Shown here one piece after another: positions 22,629-35,185 of a stretch of DNA of 64,000 nt. Below the pieces are notes generated by a model that worked only from the letters and a program-made list of their open reading frames with translations, ran no database searches and was not told where the DNA came from. The stretch's first letter is position 1, and each line of letters starts with the position of its first letter. A program made the position numbers and the translations under genes. Location of the stretch: positions 620,001 to 684,000 of the forward strand of contig SNVD02014754.1 of NCBI GenBank assembly GCA_013180625.2, read 5' to 3'. Origin of the DNA: Boswellia sacra. Taxonomy: Eukaryota > Streptophyta > Magnoliopsida > Sapindales > Burseraceae.

Positions 22629-25600
22629 TATTATGATTTCTACTCCAAGGAGTAGAGGACCAGCACACCCTGAAAGAGAATGTGGAAGCATTTTGTAGAA
22701 TCACGTATATTTTTCACTACAAAATGAGTGAGTAACTTAGGAAATGGATATCATACATCAATTGATCAATCAATCAGCTTTGTTTGTGGTTTATCAGGTT
22801 ATGGCCTCAAATTCTGGTTGATGTGAGTAGAATTGATTTATCAACTACGATTCTTGTTATAATATTTCGGCTCCCATCATCGTTGCTCCAACAACTATGC
22901 ATAAGATGGCATATCCTGAAGGTCTTACTCCTCTTGAATAGTTCTTGATTTTGTTACGACAAAAATTCCAATATAACTATTAACCAGCTATTTTTATGAT
23001 ATTCAGGAGAGATAGCCACAACCAGAGCAGCAGCAGCCAGTAACACTATAATGGTATTTTTTTTAATTCATATTGCAATAATTGCTTACTTAGGCCCTTG
23101 TGTCTTAAAAATCCCCCTTCTTATTTCATCATTCTAGGTTGTATCCTCTGCATCTAGCTGCATTATAGAGGAGGTTGCTACCAGCTCTAATGTTGTTCGT
23201 TTCCATCAATTATATGTACTTGGCCATTCTTGAACTCTTTAATTTTTCAATTAGCAAAGCAACTTTCTTAGCAGCAATAATTTCTTGAGTCTTCTACGTC
23301 TTCTATGCTATCATTGATAGGAATTTGATGGAAGCTTGGCATCCTTTTTGTCAATAGGTACACAAGCAGCAAGATAGAGTAACTTTGCTAGTGCAAAGAG
23401 CTGAAAAGAGTGGATATAAGGCTATTGTCTTGACTACTGATGTTCCAAGAATCGGTCGAAGGGAGGCAGACATAAAAAACAAGTGAATTATTATCTCTTT
23501 CTGCGTCATTCTATTCCCAAACTCTATATATTTCACTACGTTTGCATTCTGGTGCATTGATGTGCTATAAAACATAAATGCCATAAAAAAATGGTGTCCT
23601 CTAACAACATAAGAATTGTCCATTCTCTGTGTCTCCTTTTATCACAAGAGACCATATCTTTTAAATCTCATGTGAGAAATTATGCAGAATGATTGTACCA
23701 CTAGCGAAGAACTTGGAAGGTCTCTTAACAACCACAGTCGTCTTTGTGAGTGGATTCTTCTCCTTTATGATTGTTTTCAACATTTATGCCTGGCAATTTT
23801 TGGTGCCATACAATGTGCCACAGAGTGTCATAGACGTGTGCAACATTCATTTTGTGTCTTGGATATCAACCTTTCAAGTCATGGACTAAAATTGTTGCAT
23901 TAATTTAATAGATTTAGACTTTTGCAGAATAAAGGTTCAAAATTTGAAGCTATTGCCAATGAGATGGTTGATGCTTCTCTATGTTGGAAGGTATAAATAA
24001 AAAAAAACTATTCCTTTTACCTTTCAGTATGTTCGTGGGATTCTTTCAATTTAGATTTCCTCAGGCTATTTCTCTTTCTTGCCTTATAAGAATGGTCAAT
24101 TTTCATACTCCTACCTGTAGAAAAACTTGAAACTTATTATGGTAGTTATGGTACTTGGATTTTACTATAAGTACTCGATGTAAAGCTTGAGTTTAAAAGA
24201 AGTCAGTGGAAGCTACTGTATTTTTATTTGGCTTTTTTTCTTTTTGTGTCAAGTGAGTTGGATACTAAAACCATTGTTTTTGATAGTCTTACTGGTTTCT
24301 GCAAGATATAAGATGGTTAAGATCTATTTCAAACTTGCCAATTATGATCAAGGGAGTACTCACTCGTGAAGATGGTATGAACAAAGCTCTATCTAATGTT
24401 GTACATTTTTTTTGGTGCAACATAAACTAAAAAGTTGATATTTTCCACGTTAAAAAGCACAGACTCAAGGCAAAAGTCCATTTATGTGGTGATCAGAATT
24501 TAGTGATTTACCATTGTTCTGGAGATGGCAACCTCAAACTCCATCCAATTGCATATTCTCACATTCAAGCATTGTCACTTCTCATGTCTCCTCTATTCTA
24601 CCATGGCAAACTTACCCACTCTATATGATGAAATTTCATCATAATTCATAAATTTTCTAATTTTTGGAGTTCATAGTTGAAAATAATCTTATTTGAATAT
24701 CTTTTTTAGCATTCAGATTCTACTTTGTTGTAGCGTTTCAGTGATTTATGGACATTACTCTTAAATATTATATGAATTTGAAGAGACTTCTTTGATACTT
24801 TATATTGTACCATTTGCAGCAATAAAGGCTGTGCAAGTAGGTGTTGCTGGGATTGTTGTCTCCAATCATGGAGGCAGACAGCTAGATTATCCTCCTGCCA
24901 TTATTTCTGTTCTTGAGGAGGTGATGTCAATTTTGCACTACCAACCGTATTCCAATTTAATTCCTTTCAATCTTTTGAAAATATGATGCATATGAATGTG
25001 CCTAATGAATATAACATATCTTAAAACTCAATAAGGTTGTAAAAGGATTGTAGGCTAAGAATATAGAGATTGCACTTGATTTTACATGGTTTTCATCCTA
25101 ATTAATAGTTTAAAATCACATTTTAATGATTATCAACAACAAAAAGTGGCTTGAAACTGTATATATTAATTTGAGGCATACGTCAAAAGCCCTGATATTT
25201 TTTGGACTAAAAGTTTTTTAACATATCCAATGGGCTCATTTATGATAAGTTAAGCAAAGTGATAGTGTAATAATTAACTTTCAAAATAACCTCGCTATAG
25301 AGAAATAGAAATGTTAGCATTTTGACAAGTGAAATAGAGGCACTGGAAAAACTTTTGGTTGTGTAGTAGACGTTAGCAAGGAAACTAAGCCAGTACTGGT
25401 GGTACCCTAAGGTTGCAGGTAGTTCATGCTGTTGAAGGGAAAGTTCTTGTTCTAATGGATGGAGGAGTGAGACGAGGAACAGATGTTTTCAAGGCACTGG
25501 CTCTTGGTGCAAAAGCTATACTTGTAAGCTCTATTCAACTTGACATTCAAGTTTTCAATTCTTTTTACAAGATGTCACTTGCTTTCTTCAGACTGGTGGA

Positions 25601-25903
25601 GATCAAGAAGTGAAATTCCACTCTTTAGTTAACAGTTTGGTGCCAAGAATTTGAAATCATAGAAATCGTTAAGAACGTTGAACAGCTTTCCCTTGATATT
25701 TAATTAATGATCATGGTCTTACAGGTGGGAAGGCCTGTTATCTATGGCCTGGTTGTTAAGGGGAGTACGGGGTGAGACGAGTTCTCAAAATGCTAAAGGA
25801 TGAGTTTGAGCTCACCATGGCCCTTTCTGGTTGTCCTAGTGTTAAACATATCACCAGGAACCATGAGAGAATAAAACGCGATAGACTCCACTCTATGCTC
25901 TAA
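22629..25903 (+). pseudogene. (S)-2-hydroxyacid oxidase pseudogene, copy 1 (HAOX / glycolate oxidase family)
   Basis: Known family: peroxisomal FMN-dependent oxidases that convert 2-hydroxy acids and O2 to 2-oxo acids and H2O2. Eleven exons can be read: 22629-22704, 22799-22921, 23007-23053, 23138-23215, 23358-23482, 23688-23745, 23928-23990, 24305-24374, 24820-24920, 25419-25523, 25725-25903. Landmarks: VDLSTT-type FMN region, [35 protein letters not shown], the active-site block [12 protein letters not shown] (His and Arg kept), [18 protein letters not shown]. Wording (NVEAF, KNLEGLLTT) is closer to the long-chain HAOX branch than to photorespiratory GLO. Damage: no 5' part of exon 1; one-base losses in exon 1 (near 22650, giving TAG) and exon 2 (near 22868); a degraded acceptor before exon 8 (CTGCAA); a frameshift in exon 11 near 25770. 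The C-terminus lacks an SKL-type peroxisomal signal. Confidence 0.9.
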
Positions 25904-26234
25904 TATTCTTTTCTTGATGGGGAAAAGTCTTGCATATTGACGGATGGATTGAAGCATGAAGGAAAAATCAATGATTTATGTAGTCCTCATCCTTAATTAT
26001 TTTGCGTAAGCATCAATAACTGGTAAAACAATTTGGAGGTAATGGAACATTTTATTGAACGTGTGTATGCATATTCATTCTCTGAAATACAGAATAGACC
26101 ACAGATTGTACGAGAAGCATTTGGCTAATGAATAAGATGAGGCTATATATAAGTAATCATTTCTAACTTTTGCCTAACAGAGAGTAGTGTCGTCCCCAAA
26201 CTAATTTACCCAATGGAGCGAAGCCACGATAAGC

Positions 26235-26625
26235 CAATCAAACTACAAGTGCTCAAATGATCAGGGCTTTATTGCAATTGACCTATGAAGCCAAACACCC
26301 CATGGCCTTGCCCAGGCCGATTCCAAGTTTTCCAATACCGATACAATTGCAAGTTGCTTTATTAGATTTTTTCTGGGTTTGTGAAGTTTTATTTTGTTTC
26401 TATCGTGCAAAAGCTTAATTGTGGAAATGAATTCGCTAAATTTCCTCAAGTTGTCTCCTCTTAGCATCTTACAAGATGAATTTCTATGATTATTACATGT
26501 TTATGCATTTCTTGAAATGACCCCCTTGGGATTTCTTGGTGAGGTCCGACAACTCAAAATGAGTTAAATTATGTGAATATCTATGAAATCGAAACACTTG
26601 AAAATTGTTTTTTCTTTTCAAATAT
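26235..26625. repeat. Duplicated block D1, copy 1 (partner 29615-29975)
   Basis: Shares with 29615-29975, in the same order and strand, phrases such as CCGATTCCAAGTTTTCCA, ATACAATTGCAAGTTGCTTT, GATGAATTTCTATGATTATT, TTATGCATTTCTT and ACTTGAAAATTGTT, at roughly 80 percent identity by eye. It lies about 330 bases after the HAOX stop, so it may be old 3' flank of a tandemly duplicated locus. Confidence 0.8.
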
Positions 26626-28614
26626 GTTTCAATTTTTTTTTTTTAATTTCTAGCTTGAAATACTTGTTCTTGTCAGGAAAAGAAAAGATCAGCTGCACAA
26701 GGAAGGTTATGCTCTATTTTTTTGCAAGGAAAGTATGGCTAAAATATTTTTTAAAAAAATCTAAATCTTAAAAAAAAATTTACTTTTTTATGAGAAATAT
26801 ATATTCTTAGAATTCTGAAACAAGAAGGAGCAAATTAAGGAAGCAACAACTTCATTACAGAGTTAGAAGCACATCTCACAACTTAACACATATATTGCAG
26901 GAGTGATTATAATTAAAGCACCATCAAATTTCACAAGAATTTGTTAACATATATAAGATTCAAAGGAAAACTATACCATAAATAGCAAACATCTCAATGC
27001 CAATCATCCGGTAATGCCATTTCCGTCATAACAAATTCCTGAATGGTTACAAATACATAAAATTCATTTTATATGGAACTGAAATCTCTGGTCTTCTTGC
27101 TCATGATTCTATTCCTTTTGTATCTAAGTAGTCCAAGACAAAGAACCAAACAAAATCCTTTTAGGACAAGGCTAGGTTATTTAAGGAATTTAATTTCATT
27201 GGGAAAATGATGGAAACAAATAACAACCCTCGAGCGATTAGTAGCATTGCAGGATAGTCTTCTGAGGACTGCATTACACCTCTACAGACTAACTTGCCAC
27301 CACAAGTATTTCAATCTCATGATAATAAACAACAAAATTAGAAATTAATGTAATACACACCTTAGAATTAAAATACATAAAATAATATGCAAAGCAGCTT
27401 CAAGAATCCTCAATCCGAAGGGCCAATAGGCAATAGATGGGTTTGCGCTCTCTCCAATATTTTTTGCCAACCGGTCGATGTAGCATATGACCAAATAAGG
27501 ATTCTCCTCCGCAACTTTAAGGTATTAAAACCATAGCACAACTCTATTATACTTTTATTATCTCCCATACATAAAAGAATGGCCACTGATCGACCAAGAA
27601 TTGTCGGGGGTTGTTGAATTTCTGGATCAAACATTATCAAAGCAGAATTAGTTACTCCAAAATTCTGTGGCAAATCCCAGTACAACACCACTTTCACTCT
27701 CACTAATTTTAATTAAGTTGACAATCTCCCAAACTAAAAGACTTCCATACTGTTGTAGCATTCCTCAAAGATCAATGCTAGTAATATTTTCGTCTCTAAT
27801 ACTTTGGCTCCCTAACTATTGTAAGCCAAAAGCGATCAACTTCATAAATTTTATGGTAAAACCTTGACCGCCTAGATTTTCTAGACAAGAACAAACATAA
27901 AAAGAGACATCTAAGAGTTCATAGAACATCATGAACATGGTTGTGTGGAATGGAAAGGATAGCATTCAAAAATTATATAATAAAGGGTTACATACGTTAT
28001 TATCTTCTTGCCAACTCCAACCATTCCAATTGCGTGTGTAAAACAGAACACAAGCATTGACGATATCTAGAATAAAACTACATGAAAAGATAAATTAAAA
28101 TTAACTTAAAATTCGCAATGGTTTGAATCCAAAAATTCAAATAATTTAAAACAAAAAACCTTGCTCTGAATCACAGTAAAAAATTTTCTCCACTTTCCCA
28201 TCTATAAAGAGCAGAAGAAATGTTTAATTATATCATCAAAAGGTTCAAGAACTTAACCTAATCTAAGTAGAGCTTCTTCAGCAACTTAACTTTTAACTAA
28301 GAAATCTTTCTCCAAGGCAAGCAACAGCCGAAGAGTAAATCTGCAATGATAAGACAACCATCCTTGCACATTGAATGCTGCACAGGAGGTTTGGTAGTCT
28401 AACTCCCTTACTTTATTAATAAATAACTGTAGCCTCTCTACCGCATGCAACTAGTAGGCATAGGTTGTGTTGTATATGTAGGTAGTTTATGCAATACTTA
28501 TATGAGTTGTGTTAGCACACGTTAACACATAGGGTAATTAAATTAAAGGAATCTACCCATGTCCACTACAAAAGTTAATGTACTGACCCATTTATTTTTT
28601 TGAACGTACAACCT

Positions 28615-29610
28615 ATTTGAAAAAGAAAAGATGGATGGAGATATATACTAGGTCTTATAGAGATTTCAAAGGATTCAGGATTGAATTTAATAATAAACTT
28701 GATTTAGTTGAGATTTTGAGATGTATACAGAATTACATATGTGATATATAAGCTATTTTATGCTTTGATTTGTGTTGCCAAGAGCATGTCTTTTTATTAT
28801 ATTTGAAGAAGAATTTGAAATTGAAATTTATCAATTTTTACGAGTCTCATGAGTTCGAAATGTGCTTAATTTGTAATAAAGTAATAAAATGATCACAGGA
28901 CAAATACAAATACGATAATTTTAGAATAACATAGCAAAAGATCCTTTTCTCCGGTGGACCACAAACAAAAGACGTGTACATACATCTTAAATGAAGGACA
29001 AATATCGTATATATCGGGTGATCACATTACAATCCCATAATGGAGATTTGAAAGCTAGCATTTTGCTTGCTATCATGCTAGTCTTTTAATGTTCTCTGAT
29101 AAAAAGTGGAAGAGAGACTCAAAGAGGGAGTCTTACTTTCCCACTTAGCATCATTTAAGCCGTGAAGCAGCAGCAATAGCCCTGGACAGAGGCTTTGATC
29201 TGCTTACTGCATTTAAAGGTATAGTAACAAGTTTTCCTAAAAGTCTCGCGAAGGGACAGGATCAACTGGGTGATAATATTGGTGGGGGAGTAATCAGGGC
29301 GTCCAAAAATGGTAAATTTTTCATTTTAAATATTTTTATTCTTTTAATCATATTGTCTTGCAAGATTCTTCTCATGATTGATATCTATCGTAGCCCTATA
29401 CTGCACTGTCTTGAAATTTTAAAATTAATATTACAGTCAAAAGTTGTTTGACAATTCTGAAGTATCAAAAGCCAATAATAATTAAATGCACCATTGAATT
29501 TGTAGTTATTATCAATGACTCACTCATCATCAACCATCATAAATCATGGCAAAATTATTTCAATGCCATCAAAATAATAATGCCATTTGGCCTGTAAATA
29601 ATCAAATTAT
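28615..29610. repeat. Duplicated block D2, copy 1 (partner 45120-46018 plus 48731-48970)
   Basis: The order of shared phrases matches the partner: GATTTGTGTTGCCAA, TAGAATAACATAGCAAAAGA, TTTTGCTTGCTATCATG, CTTTCCCAC-TAGCATCATTT, CCCT-GACAGAGGC, GGGGGAGTAATCAGGG, then after the partner's LTR element AAGTATCAAAAGCCAA and CATCAAAATAATAATGCCAT. A shorter third relative lies at about 43570-43670. Confidence 0.8.
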
Positions 29611-29614
29611 GAGT

Positions 29615-29975
29615 GCTCTAATGATCAGGGCATGATTCAATTGATCATGAAGCCAAACTCCCCTAAGCCTTGCCACAACCGATTCCAAGTTTTCCAGTTT
29701 CGATACAATTGCAAGTTGCTTTGTCATATTTTTGTTTTTCTGAGTCCGAAGCTTTATTTTGTTTTAGTCGTCCAGGAGCACAAATGTGGAAATGAATTTC
29801 CTAAATTTCCTCGAGTTATTTCTTCCAGCATCTTAGAAGATGAATTTCTATGATTATTACAGGCTTATGCATTTCTTCAAACGACCTCCTTAGGATTTCT
29901 TTATGAGATCTGACACCTCAAAAGGAGTCAAATTTTGTGTATATCTATGAAATCAAAATACTTGAAAATTGTTGC
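29615..29975. repeat. Duplicated block D1, copy 2 (partner 26235-26625)
   Basis: Direct-orientation partner of 26235-26625. It ends about 25 bases before the left TIR of MULE A. Confidence 0.8.
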
Positions 29976-30000
29976 TTAAAAAGAAATATGAAAATTTTAT

Positions 30001-31058
30001 GAAAAATTGAGAAAATAGACAAATTTAGGGGGCCTATTTGAAAAATGGACACGTTCTGAAATTTTTTCATCCCATAGACACTTTTGTGTCTAAAAGACAA
30101 AAATACCCTTGTACTATAATATATTCCCAAACGTTTGTTATTTCATATCCTTCGGACCAATTTGAAGAAAGACAGTAAAGTAAAACAAAGAACAACGAAG
30201 ACCAGTAACAGCTCGAATCACTTCACTTCACTGTCCCGAAACAACCTCAACATCTGAAGCAGTAAGCAAAACGCGTAAGAACAACTTTCCTTAATCTCTC
30301 TGTAAATGGCATGAAAATTTAATGTATGTGTAGTGTTTTCGTTATTGACCACTTTGGTAACTGACAACCGAATTATATAGCTTAAAAATGGGTTATGTAT
30401 GTGAACTAAGGGTAGAGATAGTGCCGTCTGTGTGAAAAAATGTTGGAAATTGGCTGTCGTTGTGCAAAAATAGATTTTCGCAGTCGAAGGTCGAAGAAGA
30501 CGACTGTCTTCGAGTGTCTTCGAGTGTCTTTGAGTGTCGTCGAGTGTCGAAAAGTTCTGTCGGACCGAATCTCGACAATTCAGATGGTGGTGTCGAGTGT
30601 CTAGGCATTGAGTCGATTCTAGGTTCGAGTGTCGTGGGTTCGAGTGTCATCGAGGGTCTTGTGGATTGACGACGTCGACGGAAGTTCGTGTGTCGCGTGT
30701 CGAGAGTCGAGTGTCAGACGCGGGGAAACCAACCTGTAGATGTCTTGAACCAGGCAAGTCGAGTGTTTCGAGAGTCTTCGAGATTATTTTGTCGAGCTTT
30801 CGAGTAAGCGCGTCAAGTGTACAAGTTAACGAGTGTCAAATGCAAAATATAGTTGAGTTCGAGTGTCGTGTCACATATTTCGAGTGTCGAGTGTATTTGT
30901 CAAGTGTCGTCGAGCGTTTTGGCAGAAAGCTCATTTTTTTCCACTTTTGCAAGCTATTTCGTAATTATTTTTTGTCCATGGATCTTATATGATATGATTT
31001 GTCTCAATCATGGAGGAAATGGAAACTTTACGCATACTCATTGTATACAATGGTTCTT
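30001..31058 (+). repeat. Left terminal inverted repeat of MULE A, including CGAGTGTC-rich subterminal zone
   Basis: Complementary to 41585-42471 along its length: outer phrase AAATAGACAAATTTAGG, then CTTTTGTGTCTAAAAGAC, GACGGCACTATCTCTACCC in complement, the CGAGTGTC array (30490-30930), TTTTGGCAGAA, and TTGTATACAATGGTT next to the mudrA start. Such long TIRs carry the transposase-binding site and promoter in Mutator elements. Confidence 0.88.
30490..30930 (+). repeat. CGAGTGTC-type short repeat array in the left TIR
   Basis: The words CGAGTGTC, TCGAGTGT or GTCGAGTG recur many times, often 8 to 20 bases apart (for example three TTCGAGTGTC/TTGAGTGTC units at 30509-30540). The array is CpG-rich in an otherwise AT-rich region. 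The complementary orientation appears at 34020-34560 and 41750-42130. Confidence 0.85.
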
Positions 31059-31063
31059 AGACT

Positions 31064-33829
31064 GTGCAAGAGAACGGTAGTTATTTGTATGCCGGTGGGA
31101 CGGGGAAGCCATTGGTAATTTGTAGGTGTGCTACTTATAACGAGTTGGTTGACTGTATTAGTACTAAAATAGGTTGGGATCATCGTAAGAAAAGAATGAG
31201 TTTAGAGGTTCAATTTGCTTGTAAGGGTGTTCTTCCAATGCCAATTCATATTGAGACTGACGACGATGTTTTTTTTTTCATACAACATTGTTTGGAGGAC
31301 CAATAATCATATACACCATTAGTTGTTAAAGTTGAAGATAGGGAGAAGCAAAGACAGAGGTCAGGGTCAGGATCCGATGCAATACGTAGGCGAGAAGAAT
31401 CTTCTCATCCCTCTTTGTTTCGTTCAACAAGTGGGAGCAACCAATTAAGTGAGTCTACTCTTGTTTGTGGACAACCAGAATTGAATGACGATGTTGGCAT
31501 TGAGTTTGAGCAGTGTTCAGGACATGAGTCATTTGGGGTAGAGGTGTTATTTGAAAATAAAGAAGGAGTGCCTCCATCGATGCCATCGAGATTGGTACGT
31601 CATCTTGACAGCATTAGAGAGTTTGAGAGTCTAGGTAATATTGATGATGTTAATGATGACAATGGTGGCAATGAATATTGCAAAGATACTGATGATGGTG
31701 GTGATAATGTTAATGTGCATGTTGACGATGACAATAATGATTACACGGTTCATATTGAGAATGATGTTGAGGGATTGGATGATTTTGTTGTTGATGGTCA
31801 CAATGTAGCTGGTTCACATTTCGATAATGAGGGAGAATGGGAGATCTTGAATGATGTGAACCAGGATGAGCCGTTTACCGTGCCTCCTCCAATTCACTCC
31901 ATACCTACCGTGCATCCTCCAATTCACTCCACACCTACCGTGCCTCCTCCAATTCACTGCACACCTACTCGTCCAGTATATGGACATCAGGAAGATCTAA
32001 TGTCGAATAATGATAGCTCTCAGGCTAACACATTCACGTGGATGCCGCCTATCGTGCATCCACCCTCCACAGTTGGCGATGATGCCTCATCGTTTGTAAT
32101 TGATGAGATTGAGGTTGGGGTTGGACAGATGTTTAACTGCAAAACGGAGCTTCGAGAGAAGTTAGCGATGTTAGCATTAAGACGAAACTTTCAATTCAAG
32201 GTGAGGAACTCCAACGCCATAAGGTTTGAGGTTGTATACCGTGCTGAATCTTGTAAATGGCGTTTACGTGCCATAAAGGTGGCCGATTCACATTTCTTCC
32301 AAGTGAAAACGTATAAGAACCACCACACGTGCTCTAGAGCCAGACTTCATCCAGTTTACAAACAGGCAACTGCACATGTCATTGGCAAACATATTAAGAG
32401 TAAATTCGTTGAGGCATCGAGAATATATCGTCCAAAGGATATTATGTCTGATGTTCAGGAGTCATTGGGTGTTAATATCACGTACAATAAGGCATGGAGG
32501 GCAAAGGAGGTAGCTTTGCTAGAACTTCATGGATCTCATGATGAATCATTCACACTACTCCCTCAGTACATGTACATGATTGAGAAAGCAAACCCGGGCA
32601 CCAAAACGTCGTTAGAAACTGATAAGGAGAACCATTTCAGATACTTTTTCATTAGTATGGGGGCCTCGATTGCTGGATTTGCATCGTCAATTAGGCCAGT
32701 TATTGCAGTTGATGGTTCTTTTTTAAAAGGGAAATATAGGGGTACAATGTTTTTGCCTTCTTGTATGGATGGTAATAAATAAATATACCCCTTGGCATTT
32801 GGAATTGGGCATTCTGAAAATGATGACTCGTGGAACTGGTAAATGAGACAGTTGCGTGATCATGTTGTACAAAATATCCAAGATCTTGTCTTTATTTCTG
32901 ACCGTCATCGTAGTATTGAACGCGCTGTGGTAGTAGTTTTTCCTCATGTACTGCATGGATTGTTCACTCATCATCTCAAGGGTAATTTGAATGCAACGTT
33001 CAAGGACAAGACTTTGTTGGAATTGTACTACTGCGCTGCAAGGACATATCATTGTGCTGATTTTAACTATCATATGCGACAAATTAAATCGCATATGCCA
33101 GTAGTAGCAACTTATCTTCGAGAGATCAGAGTCGAGAAATGGGCACGTTCACAGTTTCATGGTCGGCGGTATAACATAACGACAACACATATAGCTGAGT
33201 CGATGAACAGCTGTTTGTGACACCATCGATTCCTTCCGGTGACGTTGTTAGCTGATTATTTTCGGGCCAACTTGCAGAAATGGTTCTATGAGCATCGACA
33301 GCTATTTGCTAACTTAGAATCATATCTCTCACCCTGGGCAAACAAGTTGATGGAGGAGCGTTTAAAAGAAGGAGATCGTATGAGGGTTAGTAGTATATCT
33401 CTTACTATGTATGAGGTTAGAGGTAACGACCGTGTTTGCATAGTTGACATGCACGCGCGTACATGCACGTGCCGGGTGTTTGATCTTGACCAGCTTCCGT
33501 GTGCACATATATTAGCGGTATGCAAACGAATGAATCTACTTACGTGCCATGAATACTGTGCCCATTGGTATACCACTGAAACATTACTACATGCATATGC
33601 TCTCCCTGTAGTTCCTGTTGGAGTTAGTGAGGATTGGGTGGTTCCTGAGGAGGTTCACAGTAGAGTGGTTCTCCTGCCAGTCATGAGGAGACCAGGCGGT
33701 CGTCCTCGGAGGAATCGAATCCCTTCTGTCGGTGAGTCTAGCTCCTCTCGATCTTGCGAGCGTTGTGGAAGTTTCGCGCACAATCGTCAAACTTGTCAAA
33801 ACCCAGTTTCGCTGCATGACAGGGGATGA
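31064..33829 (+). pseudogene. mudrA: mudrA-like MULE transposase, one frame with four in-frame stops
   Basis: A single frame of about 920 codons from ATG 31064 to TGA 33827-33829, interrupted at 31304, 32780, 32840 and 33218 but with no frameshift. In order: N-terminal domain (TYNELVDCISTKIGW), an acidic Asp/Asn-rich linker (about 31630-31860), a short tandem (P)PPIHS-PTV repeat (31872-31968), a Mutator DNA-binding domain (GQMFNCKTELREKL ... ESCKWRLRA ... HHTCSR, about 32113-32340), then the catalytic core with D in VDGSF (32711), D in ISDRH (32900) and E in IAESMNS (33197), all kept. A SWIM finger CTC..PCAH (about 33460-33512) and a CX2CX4HX4C knuckle (about 33755-33800) follow. Three stops correspond to CAA or CGA codons in copy B, so they are C-to-T changes. 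It would excise and insert the element. Confidence 0.92.
31872..31968 (+). repeat. In-frame tandem repeat in mudrA (PPPIHS-PTV unit)
   Basis: The phrase CCTCCAATTCACTCCA recurs at a spacing of about 30 bases, three to four times, giving a PPIHSTPTV-type peptide repeat. Copy B keeps only about one unit. Confidence 0.8.
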
Positions 33830-34019
33830 TGTATACCAAATGTTGATGTTTGCAACATTGTCTCTTTTTTTTTAACAAATCCTAAGCTTTTGAAATTAAT
33901 ATATTTTGGGTGTTGGATTTTGTCACTGTAAAGCAATATTATTGTATTAAACATATCTTTATGTACGTTGTAGTTAAACTAAATAATCTTACCTGACGTT
34001 CAACCGAAAAATCATTTCG

Positions 34020-34560
34020 AATCTGATTCGAAATCTCGAAGAAACGAGTGTTCTGTCCAAACGTTCGATGTCACTCGACGGACGAAACTCGACGCTCGAC
34101 ATATTTAATGGAACAGAAAATGAAAACTAGTGTTCGGCCGAAATGCTCGACGACACTCGACGGTAAAACTCGACGCTCGATCAACACGACACGCGAAATA
34201 CGGCATAAATGAGCGAAGCTCGATCAACACGTCACACGACCCCTCGAAGCTCGATCATATTGAACACGAACACTCGAAGCGCGACCAACACGTCACACGA
34301 ACACTCGAAACTCGATCCACACGTCAGACGAACACTCGAAGCTCGGTCAAGACGTCACACGAACACTCGAAGCTCGATCCACACGTCAGAAGAACACTCG
34401 AAGATCGGGCAAGATGTCACACGAACACTCGAAGCACGATCAACACATAATGCGAACCTTGACTCTCGACCCGGAATCTGACAAACCCTCGACTTCGACT
34501 CGAAATCCGACAATTTGTCTCGACCGTCGACCCTCGAAGACTGACAAGTGACACAAGAGC
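34020..34560 (-). repeat. Internal CACTCGA/GCTCGATC array, reverse orientation
   Basis: Reads as the complement of the left TIR array. A regular stretch at about 34200-34450 has the motif ACGAACACTCGAAGCTCGATC-like unit about every 29 bases, alternating with CACACGTCA. It starts with GTGTTC(G/T)(G/C)CC, as in the inner edge of the right TIR near 41740. Confidence 0.75.
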
Positions 34561-35059
34561 TCGAACTTTAGGGTTTAAAGTTCTCTCGACCGTCACTTCC
34601 TGCTTCACACAAATTCAGTCCTACACACCATGTCAACTCTCCAAAATCACAGAAATGCACAGACAACGATTGGGACACAAACAGATGCGCAGCAACACTC
34701 ATCGAAACTCCTGTCGACCGCAGCACCCATCGGCATTGAGGTACGGCTTTAACATTGCTTTAGACATTATTTTCGGGCCATGCATGTTATTTTCTGGTCT
34801 TGTGCATACAGTTTCAAAATTGTCGGATATGGGAATGGTCGGGGTAAAGCGGCTGGCGCCGCGAGGCGCTATCGCGAGGGCTGTTATAGGATTGAAACTT
34901 GTGGTTTTTCCATTATTGTTTTGACTAGTTCAGTGGTTTTAGGGCTGTTTAGTGATGTTTAAGCCGTTTATGTTTATATATGTGGACGAAAAATGTATTG
35001 TATCTGATTGGTTTCGGCTTTGTCGTTGCCAAAAATTGACAAAAGCTTTTTTCGTTAGT

Positions 35060-35185
35060 AGTGACACTCGATTATCGTGTGTTGTCGAGACATGTCGAGA
35101 TTTATCGAGACCTATCGAGTCTCGTCGGGTTTTGTGAGTCTTGTCGAGTTTGTCGGGATTCGTCGAGATTTATCGAGCGTTTAGG
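35060..35185 (+). repeat. Internal TCGAGA/TCGAGT array upstream of ULP1
   Basis: About ten TCGAG words in 125 bases, forward orientation, ending in TCGAGCGTTTAGGCAG some 80 bases before the ULP1 ATG. Position and ending mirror the left TIR upstream of mudrA. Confidence 0.7.

Larger units (their letters stand above)
25904..29999. other. Non-coding region with duplicated blocks between HAOX copy 1 and MULE A
   Basis: No recognisable gene. It contains one half of two internal duplications, 26235-26625 with 29615-29975 and 28615-29610 with 45120-48970, given separately. The longest open stretch (27410-27703, minus, 97 codons) has no motif I recognise. The rest is AT-rich. Confidence 0.6.

Noticed and set aside
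27410..27703. 97-codon open stretch on the minus strand
   Set aside because: No motif or family recognised, no paralogue with a kept frame in the window, AT-rich setting. Not called as a gene.
29150..29300. Possible reading REAAAIALDRGFDLLTAFKG, reminiscent of MACPF-type plant proteins
   Set aside because: The related copies at 43570-43670 and 45810-45980 do not keep this frame, so conservation is at the DNA level only.
30490..30930. CRISPR-like spacing of short repeats
   Set aside because: Repeats are too short and irregular, the spacers are not unique blocks, and the context is a plant MULE terminal repeat.
30393..30992. Ser/Val-rich frames in the left TIR, and their mirror at 41711-42166
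   Set aside because: They translate the CGAGTGTC array; the similarity between the ends reflects the inverted repeat, not a protein.
34130..34481. Arg/Thr/Ser-rich frames between mudrA and ULP1
   Set aside because: Translations of the CACTCGA-type repeat with no codon-level signal.
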